A DNA stretch of 64,000 nt from JAENVU01 sp038250905. Lineage in GTDB: Bacteria; Actinomycetota; Acidimicrobiia; IMCC26256; JAENVU01. How positions within the stretch are numbered: position 1 is the first letter of the stretch; each line of letters begins with the position of its first letter. The translations under genes and the position numbers were made by a program. This document shows positions 34,642 to 43,485 of the stretch, in pieces. The stretch is taken from assembly GCA_038250905.1 (NCBI GenBank), contig JBBSBV010000014.1:1-64000 (forward strand), read 5' to 3'. The notes under the pieces are model-generated. The model was given only the letters and a program-made list of their open reading frames with translations. It did not search any database and was not told the DNA's origin.

Positions 34642-35664
34642 ATGCGCACGTTCTTCGCCACTGCTCTTCCCCTGCTCCTGCTCCTCTGGTCGGGACCGGT
34701 CGGAGCGGCGTGGTTCGCCAACGCGATGGGCACGGGTTCCGCGGTGGCGCACAGTCTGGGCATCCCCGTCTCGGTCACTGCGGTGGCGCCGTCGTCCTCG
34801 ACCGTCGTGGTCGGCTGGTCCCCGCCGGCGACGGGACCCGCGCCGGGCGGCTACACCGTGCGGCGCGTCACGCCGACGCCCACCGTGGTGTGTGCCGTGG
34901 GCGCGACCATCTCGAGCTGTGTCGACGGCGGCCTGACCGCGGCGACGTCGTACTCGTACACGGTGGAAGCCAACCTCGGGTCGTGGTCGTCGCCGGCGAG
35001 CACGCCCGTGTCGGTCACCACGCCCGTTCCCGGTCCGTACCAGGTCTCGATCGGATCCGGTACGCACACCGCGGGTTCGTCGTTCACCGCGTCAATCACG
35101 GCCACGACCGACGGGACGACGGTCGACACGTCCTACTTCGGGAGCAAGGCCGTGACCTTCAGCGGTCCGAGCGCGAGCCCCTCCGGTGTGGCGCCGGCCT
35201 ATCCGGCGATCGTGGTGTTCACTGCCGGCGTGGGCTCGGCGTCGATCACGCTCTCGGCGGCCGAGAGTGTGACGCTCGATGTGACCGACGGCAGTCGTAG
35301 CGGATCCGCGCCAGTGGTGATCGGGACCGGAGCCGTGTCGCAGTTGGGGTTCTCCTCGGCGTCACCCTCGTGTGCCACCGGGTCGGTGGCGGTCGGCAAC
35401 GGCGGCAAGTTCAAGGCACGCGTCTCCCAGTTCGACGCGTATCTCAACCCGGTCGTGCAGTCGGGCGGCTCGCGGACGATTTCGCTCTCTCGGAGCCCGG
35501 CGTCGGGGACCCTCAACCGGACGTCGCTCACCATCCCGAGTGGCGCGTCCCAGTCCTCGCAACAGTTCCAGTTCAAGGTGGCGAGTGGGAACCCTCCACC
35601 CGTCTCCGTGAGCGCCGCGGCGTCAGGGCTCGCGCCTGCGAGTTGCGTGGTCAGCAAGGTCTGA
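34642..35664 (+). CDS. Secreted FN3-like / beta-sandwich protein
   Basis: The 340-residue protein has a strong Sec signal (LLLLLWSGPVGA-A), then an FN3-like domain (about 42-130: PVSVTAVAPSSSTVVVGWSPP, SYSYTVEAN) with a cysteine pair (VVCAVGATISSCVDG). It continues with two or three Ser/Gly-rich beta-sandwich modules (about 130-340) carrying one further Cys pair (SPSCATGS and PASCVVS). A binding or structural role outside the cell is likely; no enzyme motif is seen. It is 140 bases downstream of the exporter permease and converges on the next gene with a 6-base gap. It echoes the Cys-paired FN3 domains of the giant protein at 6038-10813. Confidence 0.7.
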   Translation: MRTFFATALPLLLLLWSGPVGAAWFANAMGTGSAVAHSLGIPVSVTAVAPSSSTVVVGWSPPATGPAPGGYTVRRVTPTPTVVCAVGATISSCVDGGLTAATSYSYTVEANLGSWSSPASTPVSVTTPVPGPYQVSIGSGTHTAGSSFTASITATTDGTTVDTSYFGSKAVTFSGPSASPSGVAPAYPAIVVFTAGVGSASITLSAAESVTLDVTDGSRSGSAPVVIGTGAVSQLGFSSASPSCATGSVAVGNGGKFKARVSQFDAYLNPVVQSGGSRTISLSRSPASGTLNRTSLTIPSGASQSSQQFQFKVASGNPPPVSVSAAASGLAPASCVVSKV

Positions 35665-35670
35665 TACCGG

Positions 35671-36624
35671 TCATCGGTCCGGGTACGGGCTCCATGTCGA
35701 GCGGGCGGATCGCAAGGCTTCGGTGACTCGGGCCACGAAATCGTCGTCCGAAAGAGTGGTGGCGCCGTCGTCCACGCGATGGAGCGCCGGGCTCAACCCG
35801 TCGACCGTGTCGAACACCCATCGACCGTCGGCGTGGTCGTCCGCCGTGAGTTCCTGCGCGAGGTTGGTGAGGTCGACTCGCGGACGCGGTCGCCGCGAGA
35901 CGTAGTGGACCCACGTCTCGTAGCGGTACCGCAGCTCCGGGACCGCGCCGCCGGTCGTGAGGACGGCGAAGCAGTCGGTCGCGTTGTTGACTGCGTACGG
36001 GTGCGCGGCGCGCTCGGCGACCTTCGTGAACTGGTGGACGATCCGGTCCTCCCACGACTCGGGGATCGTCACGATCGTGAGGTCGAGCTCGGGGCGGTCC
36101 ACGATCGTGATCGTGCCGTCGGTGATGGCAGTTTCGGTCGCGGTGATGTGGGCGTCCTCCTCGACCCACGTGTCGCGGTACCGGTCGACATGGTCGACGA
36201 TCTCGACCAGGCGGGGCAGCAAGGTCTCGTAGGCGTCACCATCGCCGGCGGCCTCGAGGGTGGCGATCGTGATCGCGGCGCGGGCGGCGTCCCGATCGTG
36301 GAACCGACCGAAGTCGCCGGCCCGGGCCACGTCGATCAGACGCTCGCGGCGGGCGAGGGCGGCCTCCGGTTCGGTCAGGGCGAACACGCTGACCATGCCG
36401 TCCTGGTCGAAGTGGTTGTTCGTGACCCACTCGAGGTCCTGAGGTTGGAGCTCGGGATGGTCGAGATACGCGAACGCGATCTCGGCCGAGAGGTCGCGGC
36501 GCAACGCGTCGGGCGTCGCCGAACCGGGCCAGTGCGAGAGCGTGAGCGCGGTGCTCGGCTGGGCGGAGCCGTCGACGACCACGTGGGGGGTGTCGGTGAG
36601 TTGTCCGTACGGGCGGTACTGCAT
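35671..36624 (-). CDS. Uncharacterised actinobacterial protein (possibly DUF6687)
   Basis: The 317-residue soluble protein has no signal or membrane segment. It opens MQYRPYGQLTDTPHVVVDG, then LTLSHWPGS-x-TP, DLSAEIAFAYL and VTNNHFDQDGMVSVFAL. The two His/Asp-bearing segments HWPG and NHFDQDG look like a metal or phosphoester site, but this is inference. Later parts are acidic and end ALRSARSTWSPYP. I recall such proteins as a family of unknown function in actinobacteria, possibly DUF6687; unsearched. ATG 36624 is the only sensible start (the conserved block starts there). It lies 34 bases downstream of purE on the same strand, so may be cotranscribed. Confidence 0.7.
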   Translation of the reverse strand: MQYRPYGQLTDTPHVVVDGSAQPSTALTLSHWPGSATPDALRRDLSAEIAFAYLDHPELQPQDLEWVTNNHFDQDGMVSVFALTEPEAALARRERLIDVARAGDFGRFHDRDAARAAITIATLEAAGDGDAYETLLPRLVEIVDHVDRYRDTWVEEDAHITATETAITDGTITIVDRPELDLTIVTIPESWEDRIVHQFTKVAERAAHPYAVNNATDCFAVLTTGGAVPELRYRYETWVHYVSRRPRPRVDLTNLAQELTADDHADGRWVFDTVDGLSPALHRVDDGATTLSDDDFVARVTEALRSARSTWSPYPDR

Positions 36625-36658
36625 GGCCGTCACCGTAAGAGATGAAGTCGGCTTCAGG

Positions 36659-37159
36659 TCAAGCTTCGTGCCCGAGTTGGTCGTCCTTGGCGCGCACCGC
36701 GGCTGCGAGATGCTCCTGGTACTGCTCCATGCGCTCGCGCACCGCAGGCTCCGTGGCGGCGATGATCCGGACCGCGAGGAGTCCGGCGTTGGTGGCATTG
36801 CCGACCGCGACCGTCGCGACCGGGATCCCCTTGGGCATCTGCACGATCGACAGGAGCGAGTCCATCCCGTCGAGGTAGGCGAGCGGGACCGGCACGCCGA
36901 TCACCGGGAGTGGCGTCATCGCGGCGGTCATCCCCGGCAGGTGGGCGGCGCCGCCGGCGCCCGCGATGATCACGGCCAGGCCGCGGTCCGCGGCGGTCCG
37001 TGCGTACTCCGTCATCACATCCGGGGTGCGGTGGGCGGAAATGATCCGTACCTCGTGGGCGATGCCGAACTCGCGGAGGACGTCGACCGCCGCCTGCATG
37101 ACGGGCAGGTCACTGTCGCTGCCCATGATCACGCCGACGCGGGGACGCTGCTGATCCAT
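36659..37159 (-). CDS. purE: N5-carboxyaminoimidazole ribonucleotide mutase
   Basis: The 166-residue class I PurE converts N5-CAIR to CAIR in purine synthesis. Diagnostic elements are GVIMGSDSDLPVM, the catalytic His in IISAHRTPD, IIAGAGGAAHLPGM and GIPVATVAVGNATNAGLLAVRII. Length is normal. ATG 37159 was chosen, directly before the first conserved strand. purK is not in the window, which is unusual as the two are often adjacent. Confidence 0.96.
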   Translation of the reverse strand: MDQQRPRVGVIMGSDSDLPVMQAAVDVLREFGIAHEVRIISAHRTPDVMTEYARTAADRGLAVIIAGAGGAAHLPGMTAAMTPLPVIGVPVPLAYLDGMDSLLSIVQMPKGIPVATVAVGNATNAGLLAVRIIAATEPAVRERMEQYQEHLAAAVRAKDDQLGHEA

Positions 37160-37251
37160 GCCCGGGACGCTAGCTGCGGACGCGGTCCCGCCCGACGACA
37201 TCTCGGGGGGCGTTAGCCTCGCCCGCCGACCGTCCGAGGAGAGGAACCGTC

Positions 37252-38217
37252 ATGCACACCAGGTTGACCGACGTCTTGGGGATCGAGCACCCGGTGATGC
37301 TCGCGGGAATGGGTGGCGTGTCGTACTCGGCGCTCGTGGCCGCGGTCTCGGAGGCCGGCGGCTTCGGCTGCTTCGGTGCTTCCACGATGAGCGGTGACGA
37401 GATGGTGGAAGAGATCCGCGCGGCCAAGGCGCTCACGAGCAAGCCGCTCGGCGTCGACCTACTCACCGCGATGCCCGACCGGCTGATGGACGACGTCGAG
37501 GCGTTGATCCGCGAGGGCGCCTCGGTGTTCGCCGCCGGGCTGGGTGTGCCACGCGACGTGATCACGCTCTGCCACGAACACAACGTGCTGGTGCTGTCGA
37601 TGTGCGGCAAGGTCCGCCACGCGATCGCCGCGGTCGAAGCCGGTTGCGACATCGTGGTGGCCCAGGGGACCGAGGCCGGCGGACACACCGGGCAGGTCGC
37701 CACCATGCCGCTGGTGCCGCAGGTGGTCGACGCGGTCGGCGACCGGGTGCCGGTGGTCGCGGCGGGCGGCATCTTCGACGGTCGGGGGCTCGCCGCCGCA
37801 CTCGCGCTCGGGGCCGACGGGGTATGGGTCGGCACCCGGTTCATCGCCACGCCCGAGGCCCGCTCGGCCCCCGGCTACAAGGACGCGCTGCTGCGCACGA
37901 GTGAGGACGGCACCACGATCTCCCGCGCGTTCACCGGCAAGACGCTGCGGGCCGTGGCCAACGACACGACCCGCCACTTCGACGCCCATCCCGAGGAACT
38001 GGTCCCGTTCCCGCAGATGCTCATGAAGTCGATGGAGGGCGGCTGGATGCACCTCGGTGCCCACGAGGGCACGCCCGGGGTGGACCCCGACCGGGAGTGC
38101 TACCCCGCGGGCCAGGGGGTCGGCGCGATCGACGAGTTGATCCCTGCCGGCGACATCGTCCGCAGCATCGTGGCTGAGGCCGAGAAGAGCCTCGACCGCC
38201 TCATGACCCTGCGGTAG
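37252..38217 (+). CDS. Nitronate monooxygenase family flavoprotein
   Basis: The 321-residue TIM-barrel FMN enzyme has an N-terminal GIEHPVMLAGMGGVS, the central QGTEAGGHTG motif, and the phosphate-binding VVAAGGIFDGRGLAAALALGADGVWVGTRF. The family oxidises nitronates, though members near FabK act on other substrates; no enoyl-reductase partner is present. The ATG has GAGGAGAGG upstream. Length and motifs are complete. Confidence 0.9.
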   Translation: MHTRLTDVLGIEHPVMLAGMGGVSYSALVAAVSEAGGFGCFGASTMSGDEMVEEIRAAKALTSKPLGVDLLTAMPDRLMDDVEALIREGASVFAAGLGVPRDVITLCHEHNVLVLSMCGKVRHAIAAVEAGCDIVVAQGTEAGGHTGQVATMPLVPQVVDAVGDRVPVVAAGGIFDGRGLAAALALGADGVWVGTRFIATPEARSAPGYKDALLRTSEDGTTISRAFTGKTLRAVANDTTRHFDAHPEELVPFPQMLMKSMEGGWMHLGAHEGTPGVDPDRECYPAGQGVGAIDELIPAGDIVRSIVAEAEKSLDRLMTLR

Positions 38218-38250
38218 CCCGGAAGCACCGAGGCGCCGAGGCGGGAGTGG

Positions 38251-39246
38251 TTACCTCCGGCCGGAGTCGAGGTTGATCTGCTCGCTCTTGAGGTCCGACT
38301 CGTACATGCGGGCCACGAGCTCCTCGAAGTTCACCTTCGGGCTCCAGCCGAGCTTGTCGCGGGCCTTGGTGGCGTCGCCGAGGAGGAGATCGACCTCGGC
38401 GGGGCGGTCGAAGTGCTGGTCGTGGGTCACGTACGGTGTCCAGTCGTCGTAGCCGGCGATCTTGAACGCGACGTCGAGGAACTCACGCACGGTGTGGGTT
38501 TCGCCGGTGGCGATCACGTAGTCGTCGGGCTCGTCCTGCTGGAGCATCAACCACATCGCCTCGACGTAGTCGCCTGCGTAACCCCAGTCGCGCGCGGAGT
38601 CGATATTGCCGAGGCTGATGCCGTCCTGGATGCCCAGCTTGATGCGGGCGAGCGAGTTGGTGATCTTGCGGGTGACGAACTCGAGGCCGCGGCGCTCGCT
38701 CTCGTGGTTGAAGAGGATCCCACTGCTCGCGTGCAGGTCGTAGCTCTCGCGGTAGTTGACCGTCATGTCGTGCCCGAACACCTTGGCGACGCCGTAGGGC
38801 GAGCGCGGGTGGAAGGGGGTGCGCTCGGTCTGGGGCGTCTCGCGTACCTTGCCGAACATCTCCGACGAACTCGCCTGGTAGAAGCGGATCGGGTTGTTCA
38901 CGCTGCCGCCGACGATGCGCACGGCTTCGAGCATGCGCAGCACGCCGAGGCCGGTGATCTCCGCGGTCAACTCGGCCTGCTTGAACGACAGCTGTACGAA
39001 GCTGATGGCCCCGAGGTTGTACACCTCGTCCGGCTGCACCTGCTCGACTGCCGCGATCAATGACGGGAGGTCGCGGAGGTCACCGCCGACGAGATCGAGT
39101 CCGGGGTTCTCCTCCATGACGAGCTTCGCCTTGGGGTTCGCCTGGCCGGCGATCAGCCCGAACACCTGGTAGCCCTTGGACGTCAGCAGCTGGCTCAGAT
39201 ACCTGCCGTCCTGACCGGTGATTCCGGTGATGAGCGCGCGTTTCAT
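38251..39246 (-). CDS. gmd: GDP-mannose 4,6-dehydratase
   Basis: The 331-residue short-chain dehydratase makes GDP-4-keto-6-deoxy-mannose, the precursor of fucose or rhamnose-type sugars. It has the nucleotide motif GITGQDGRYL, SSSEMFG with the catalytic Ser/Glu, and YGVAK supplying Tyr and Lys, plus FNHESERRG and NIDSARDWGYAGDYVEAM typical of GMD. No GDP-fucose synthase or glycosyltransferase is adjacent. The ATG at 39246 has GAGAGGAACGC immediately upstream. Confidence 0.95.
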   Translation of the reverse strand: MKRALITGITGQDGRYLSQLLTSKGYQVFGLIAGQANPKAKLVMEENPGLDLVGGDLRDLPSLIAAVEQVQPDEVYNLGAISFVQLSFKQAELTAEITGLGVLRMLEAVRIVGGSVNNPIRFYQASSSEMFGKVRETPQTERTPFHPRSPYGVAKVFGHDMTVNYRESYDLHASSGILFNHESERRGLEFVTRKITNSLARIKLGIQDGISLGNIDSARDWGYAGDYVEAMWLMLQQDEPDDYVIATGETHTVREFLDVAFKIAGYDDWTPYVTHDQHFDRPAEVDLLLGDATKARDKLGWSPKVNFEELVARMYESDLKSEQINLDSGRR

Positions 39247-39281
39247 GCGTTCCTCTCGCCTGCGTGGGGATCCCGTCGAGA

Positions 39282-39728
39282 TTAGTCCTGAGCGTCCGAA
39301 AACCCGGAAGGATCGAGCTGATAGAGGAATTCGGCACACCGGTCGGCCTCGTCGGTCTCCCCGATGGTCGCCGCGGTGCGGCGCAGACCGTCGAGGGCGA
39401 GGAGGAACCCGAGGTTCTCCGGATGCGCGCTGCGCACGTACCCGGACCCCCGCCACCCCGCCTGGCGGAGCTGGTCGAGCCCGCGGTGGTAGCCCACCCG
39501 GTAGTACGCGTAGGCCTCGATCTCGTCCCGCGCGACATCGCCGAGCGCGGCCCACACACTCACGCAGCGCGGCCGCCCCGCGGCGATGGCGCGGAGTTGG
39601 GCGCGGCGGGCGTCGACGTCGGCGTCGCCCACCGCCGCCGTGAGCGCGGCGAGAATGTCGGGCGGATCGGGCGGCAGCACCGTCTCCGGTGGTCCGCCGC
39701 GGTGAAGTCCGATCGGTTGGTCGCTCAT
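39282..39728 (-). CDS. DUF3151 family protein
   Basis: The 148-residue soluble protein matches my memory of DUF3151: a Pro-rich start (PPETVLPPDPP), SVWAALGD, AYAYYRVGYHRGLDQLRQAGWRGSG, and a closing TIGETDEADRCAEFLYQLDP. Family function is unknown and is largely confined to actinobacteria. ATG 39728 precedes the conserved block. It is 35 bases upstream of gmd and on the same strand, so may be cotranscribed with it. Confidence 0.85.
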   Translation of the reverse strand: MSDQPIGLHRGGPPETVLPPDPPDILAALTAAVGDADVDARRAQLRAIAAGRPRCVSVWAALGDVARDEIEAYAYYRVGYHRGLDQLRQAGWRGSGYVRSAHPENLGFLLALDGLRRTAATIGETDEADRCAEFLYQLDPSGFSDAQD

Positions 39729-39827
39729 GGCCGGTGAATGTACCGGTGAATGTGCTGGTGAATGAGCCGGTACGACCCGGCGCGGCCGGCCGGACGGTGT
39801 GGTCGTGACGCCGGTACCATCCGATCC

Positions 39828-40502
39828 GTGACCCAGCTGACCACTCTCGTCTTGGTTCGACACGCGGTCACGCCCCAGACCGGCCCGCTGCTCTCCGGGC
39901 GCACACCGGGGATCGATCTCTCCGAACTCGGACACGATCAGGCTCGGATCGCGGGCGAGCGGCTCGCTGATCTCCCGATCGCGGCCATCTACGCCAGCCC
40001 CATCGAGCGCACGCAACAGACCGCGGCGCACATCGCGAGCCACCACACCGCCGACGTCCAGGTCCTCGACGGCGTGATCGAGGCCGACTACGGCGAGTGG
40101 ACCGGCGGCAAGATCGAGGACCTCGCGAAGACGGATCTCTGGAAGACCGTGCAGCGCGCGCCGTCGCGGGCCCGGTTCCCGGCCGGCGAGTCGATTGCGG
40201 AAATGCAGGTGCGCATGGTGAGTGCGCTCGAACGCGTGGCGGCGGATCACCCCGGCGAGATGGTGGTCGTCGTGTCCCACGCCGATCCGATCAAGGCGGC
40301 GATCGCCCACTTCACCGGCGTGCACCTCGACCTGTTCCAGCGCATCTCGGTTTCTCCCGCCTCGGTCACGGTCGTCGCGCTCTGGCCGCACGGCACCACG
40401 CTGGTGAAGTGCAACGACACGGGCTCGTTGTCGGAGCTGATCCCGGCGCCGTCGTCGGATGCGGCGGAAGTGGACGCAGACGCGGCGGTGCCGAAGCCGT
40501 GA
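39828..40502 (+). CDS. Histidine phosphatase (MSMEG_4193-type phosphomutase family)
   Basis: The 224-residue protein has the phosphohistidine motif LVRHAVTPQT, the second-motif ASPIERTQQTA, a central GEWTGG, and HADPIKAAIAHF with the second catalytic His. It is a probable phosphatase or phosphomutase. The GTGA overlap (40499-40502) couples it to the DUF3090 gene, and then to the SCO1664-type gene; this order is conserved in actinobacteria. Substrate unknown. GTG 39828 stands right before the first conserved strand. Confidence 0.88.
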   Translation: MTQLTTLVLVRHAVTPQTGPLLSGRTPGIDLSELGHDQARIAGERLADLPIAAIYASPIERTQQTAAHIASHHTADVQVLDGVIEADYGEWTGGKIEDLAKTDLWKTVQRAPSRARFPAGESIAEMQVRMVSALERVAADHPGEMVVVVSHADPIKAAIAHFTGVHLDLFQRISVSPASVTVVALWPHGTTLVKCNDTGSLSELIPAPSSDAAEVDADAAVPKP

Positions 40503-41026
40503 GCATCATCGAGCTCGACGGTGTCGATTCCCTCGGGGCGGGCGCGATCGGCGAGCCCGGTCAGCGGGTCTTCTACATCCAGGCCGACAAGCGCGGCAGC
40601 CGGCTCACCGTGCTCGTGGAGAAGGAACAGGTCGCGCTGCTCGCGCAGGAGGCCGTCGCGTTCCTCGACCGCATCGCCGAGGATCACCCCGAACCGCCCG
40701 GCGAGAGTTCGGCCCTGCATCCCAGCGCGGCCCAGGTGAACGAACCGGCTGTCCCACTGTTCCGCGCCCGGATGATCGGCCTGGGGTACGAGCCCGACCG
40801 CGGCCTCGTCCTGCTCGAACTGCGGGAGAACGCCGAAGCCGAGGAGGACGCGCCGCCCCCCGAGGACGACGACGACGGATACATCGCGAGGATCTTCGCC
40901 ACCCGCGCCCAGATACGCGCGATGGCGGCTCGGGGGACGGACGCGGTAGCCGGGGGGCGACCGCCGTGCCCGTTGTGCGAGTTCCCGATGGACCCGGCCG
41001 GTCACGTCTGCCCCCGGTGGAACTGA
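40499..41026 (+). CDS. DUF3090 family protein
   Basis: The 175-residue protein shows the DUF3090 pattern: RVFYIQADKRGSRLTVLVEKEQVALLA, then FRARMIGLGYEPDRGLVLLELRE, an acidic Glu/Asp stretch (about 118-130), ARIFATRAQIRAMA, and a C-terminal zinc-ribbon-like CPLCEFPMDPAGHVCPR. Function is unknown. It overlaps the phosphatase gene by 4 bases and the SCO1664-type gene by 10, so the trio is translated as a unit. Confidence 0.9.
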   Translation: MSIIELDGVDSLGAGAIGEPGQRVFYIQADKRGSRLTVLVEKEQVALLAQEAVAFLDRIAEDHPEPPGESSALHPSAAQVNEPAVPLFRARMIGLGYEPDRGLVLLELRENAEAEEDAPPPEDDDDGYIARIFATRAQIRAMAARGTDAVAGGRPPCPLCEFPMDPAGHVCPRWN

Positions 41027-41733
41027 CCCCGGACGCCGCGGCGCGGCTGCTCGACGGTGAGATCGAGGTCGTCGGGCGGGTCGCGTGGTCGTCGAACGCC
41101 GCGTTGCTCGTCACCGTGGAACGGGACGAGGTCGAGATGCTCGCGGTCTACAAGCCGGAGCGGGGCGAGCGGCCGCTGTGGGACTTCCCCGACGGGTCGC
41201 TCTGCCGCCGCGAGGTCGCGTCGTTCCGGTTGAGCGAATCACTGGGATGGGACGTCGTTCCGCTCACGGTCCTGCGTGACGGTCCCTACGGGATCGGTTC
41301 GGTGCAGCGCTTCGTGGATCACGATCCCGACGAGCACTACTTCACGTTGCTCGAAGACCACCTCGACGAGTTCTGCCGGTTCGCCGTGTTCGACGTGCTG
41401 GCCAACAATGCCGACCGCAAGGGCGGCCACTGCCTGCGGGAACGGCCGACGGGGAAGATCTACGGCATCGACCACGGCCTCACGTTCCACGCGGGACCGA
41501 AGTTGCGTACGGTGATCTGGGACTTCGCCGGAGAACCGGTGCCCGATGCCCTCGCAGTCGACGTCGCGAGTCTGCGCGCCCGGCTCGAGGGCCCGTTGTT
41601 CGACGAGTTCGCGGCGCTGTTGCACCCGATGGAGGTGGAAGCGCTCCTGACCCGGATCGACCGCCTGCTCATGGACGGCCGACTCCCCGAACCCGACGAG
41701 GGGTACCACTCCGTTCCCTGGCCGATGATCTGA
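41017..41733 (+). CDS. SCO1664 family protein (kinase-like fold)
   Basis: The 238-residue protein has AVYKPERGERPLWDFP, with a lysine in an ATP-loop-like setting, then LCRREVASFRLSESLGWDVVPLTVLRDG, a catalytic-loop-like FDVLANNADRKGGHCL and a metal-site-like YGIDHGLTFH. These resemble PI3/4-kinase/HipA-type kinases, though the substrate is unknown. It is the last gene of the conserved trio. GTG 41017 was chosen as it begins inside the end of DUF3090. Confidence 0.88.
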   Translation: MELTPDAAARLLDGEIEVVGRVAWSSNAALLVTVERDEVEMLAVYKPERGERPLWDFPDGSLCRREVASFRLSESLGWDVVPLTVLRDGPYGIGSVQRFVDHDPDEHYFTLLEDHLDEFCRFAVFDVLANNADRKGGHCLRERPTGKIYGIDHGLTFHAGPKLRTVIWDFAGEPVPDALAVDVASLRARLEGPLFDEFAALLHPMEVEALLTRIDRLLMDGRLPEPDEGYHSVPWPMI

Positions 41734-41769
41734 GCGGCTGACCCGGGCGGCCCGACGGGACTCGCTCAG
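41730..41769. terminator. Possible bidirectional terminator between convergent genes
   Basis: CTGAGCG (41730-41736) and CGCTCAG (41763-41769) pair perfectly and enclose a CCCG/CGGG helix. The arms include the two convergent stop codons. No T-run follows, so confidence is low. Confidence 0.3.
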
Positions 41770-43451
41770 ACGGGTTCGAGGATGTCCGAGAGGTAGCGGT
41801 CCTTGCAGAGCGACCGTTGCAACTTGCCCGACGACGTCTTGGGCAGCGTGCCCGGGGCCACCAGCACGATCTCGGTGGGGGGGATGCCGATGGCGTCGGT
41901 GACGCGCGCCGCGACCTCGATCCGCACCGGATCGGTGCCGGTGTCGTCGGCCCGGGTTTCCGCCACCACGACGATCGCCTCGCGGCCGCGCCGACCGGTG
42001 GTGCCGAACGCGATCACGTTGCCGGCCCGCACGCCGTCGACCTGGGCCACCGCGCGTTCGATGTCCTCGGGGAACACGTTGCGGCCACCCACGATGATCA
42101 CGTCCTTGCGCCGGCCGCAGATGACGACCTCCCCGTCGACGAGGTACCCCAGGTCGCCCGTGCGCAGCCACCCGTCGCGGAACGCGGCGGCGGTGGCGTC
42201 CGGGTTGCGGAAGTACCCGGGGGTGATGGAGTTCCCCCGCAGTTCGATCTCGCCGACCTCGCGCTCGGTCCGGCGCGCCCCGGACTCGGCGTCGACCACC
42301 CGCAGTTCCAATCCGTCGAGCACCGGTCCCAGGCGGGGAAGCCGGCGGGCGCCCTCGCCCCCGTCGACGGGCGCGGCGTAGGCATCGGTCTCGAGCACGC
42401 GCCGGTCGACCGTGTCGGTGGTCATGCCGCTTCCGGGCTCCGGGAAGCTGATCGCGAGCGTCGCCTCGGCCATTCCGTACACGCAGAACGCGGCGCCCGC
42501 CCGCAGGCCGAACTCGGCGCCGGCACCGAGGAACGCCTCGACCGAATCGGGATCGATCGGTTCCGCGCCGTTGAGTGCGAGGCGCCAGCGGGAGAGGTCG
42601 AGGTCGCCCGCGCGCCGCAACGCGCGGGCGGCGAGTGCGTAGGCGAAGTTGGGTCCACCGGTGACGGTCGCGCGGAACGTCGACATCCAGTCGAGCCAGC
42701 GAGCGGGCGCGGCGAGAAAGTCCTGCGGTCCGGCGATCACGAGATCCACCCCGGTGGTCATCGGAACCCCGAGCAGCCCGATCAGGCCCATGTCGTGGTA
42801 CAGCGGCAACCACGACGCGACGCGTTCGCCCTCGGCGCCGAACGCGGCGCCGGTGCGGATCGAGTCGATGTTCGCGGTCACACAGCGGTGGGGGAGCATG
42901 ACCCCCTTCGGGTCGGCGGTGCTGCCGCTGGTGAACTGGAGGATCGCCAGCGTGTCGGGATCCACCGTCGGCATCGAGAACCGGTCGGCCGGCGCGTTGG
43001 TCGCCAGATCGGCGAACGTGGTGGCCACGATGTCGGCGGGCACGAAGTCGGCCAGTTGAGGGTCGATGAGCACGGTGGTGGCGTCTGCGTTCGCGATGCG
43101 ACGCCGGGTGGCGTCGACGAACTCCTCGATCGACCCGAGCCGCATCGGCAGCGGCAGCATCGCAACGGTCGCACCCGCGAGCCACGTGGCCTGGATGGCG
43201 GTGATCAGTTCCCGTGATGTGGGTCCGAGAATGCCGACCGTGGTGCCGGGGCCGACGCCGCGTGTCTGCAGCGCGGCCGCCATGGAGCGCGCCTCGTCGT
43301 GCAACTGTGCCCACGAGATCTCCTCGGAGCTGTACCCGGGACCGTCGGACGCGCCGGTGACGAAGGTGATGGTGCCGCCCAGGTCGGCGGCGGCAGCGAT
43401 GCGGGGCGCCAGCGTCGAATCCGTGGGGCGACGGGCTGCGGTGGAGGTCAT
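41766..43451 (-). CDS. Fatty-acyl-AMP ligase-like adenylate-forming enzyme
   Basis: The 561-residue protein belongs to the ANL family. The P-loop-like motif is LQFTSGSTADPKGVMLPH, followed by SWLPLYHDMGLIG, YGMAEATLAISF, LRTGDLGYLVDGEVVICGRRKD and the closing LPKTSSGKLQR with the catalytic Lys. The YHDMGLIG and FCVYGMAEATLA elements are those of FAALs, which activate fatty acids as acyl-AMP for transfer to acyl carriers of lipid or polyketide pathways. No carrier protein or synthase is adjacent. ATG 43451 was chosen; upstream frame belongs to the nhaA shadow. Confidence 0.85.
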   Translation of the reverse strand: MTSTAARRPTDSTLAPRIAAAADLGGTITFVTGASDGPGYSSEEISWAQLHDEARSMAAALQTRGVGPGTTVGILGPTSRELITAIQATWLAGATVAMLPLPMRLGSIEEFVDATRRRIANADATTVLIDPQLADFVPADIVATTFADLATNAPADRFSMPTVDPDTLAILQFTSGSTADPKGVMLPHRCVTANIDSIRTGAAFGAEGERVASWLPLYHDMGLIGLLGVPMTTGVDLVIAGPQDFLAAPARWLDWMSTFRATVTGGPNFAYALAARALRRAGDLDLSRWRLALNGAEPIDPDSVEAFLGAGAEFGLRAGAAFCVYGMAEATLAISFPEPGSGMTTDTVDRRVLETDAYAAPVDGGEGARRLPRLGPVLDGLELRVVDAESGARRTEREVGEIELRGNSITPGYFRNPDATAAAFRDGWLRTGDLGYLVDGEVVICGRRKDVIIVGGRNVFPEDIERAVAQVDGVRAGNVIAFGTTGRRGREAIVVVAETRADDTGTDPVRIEVAARVTDAIGIPPTEIVLVAPGTLPKTSSGKLQRSLCKDRYLSDILEPV

Positions 43452-43485
43452 GTGGCCTGCTTCGACTGTCCGGTGGGGGAGGAGG

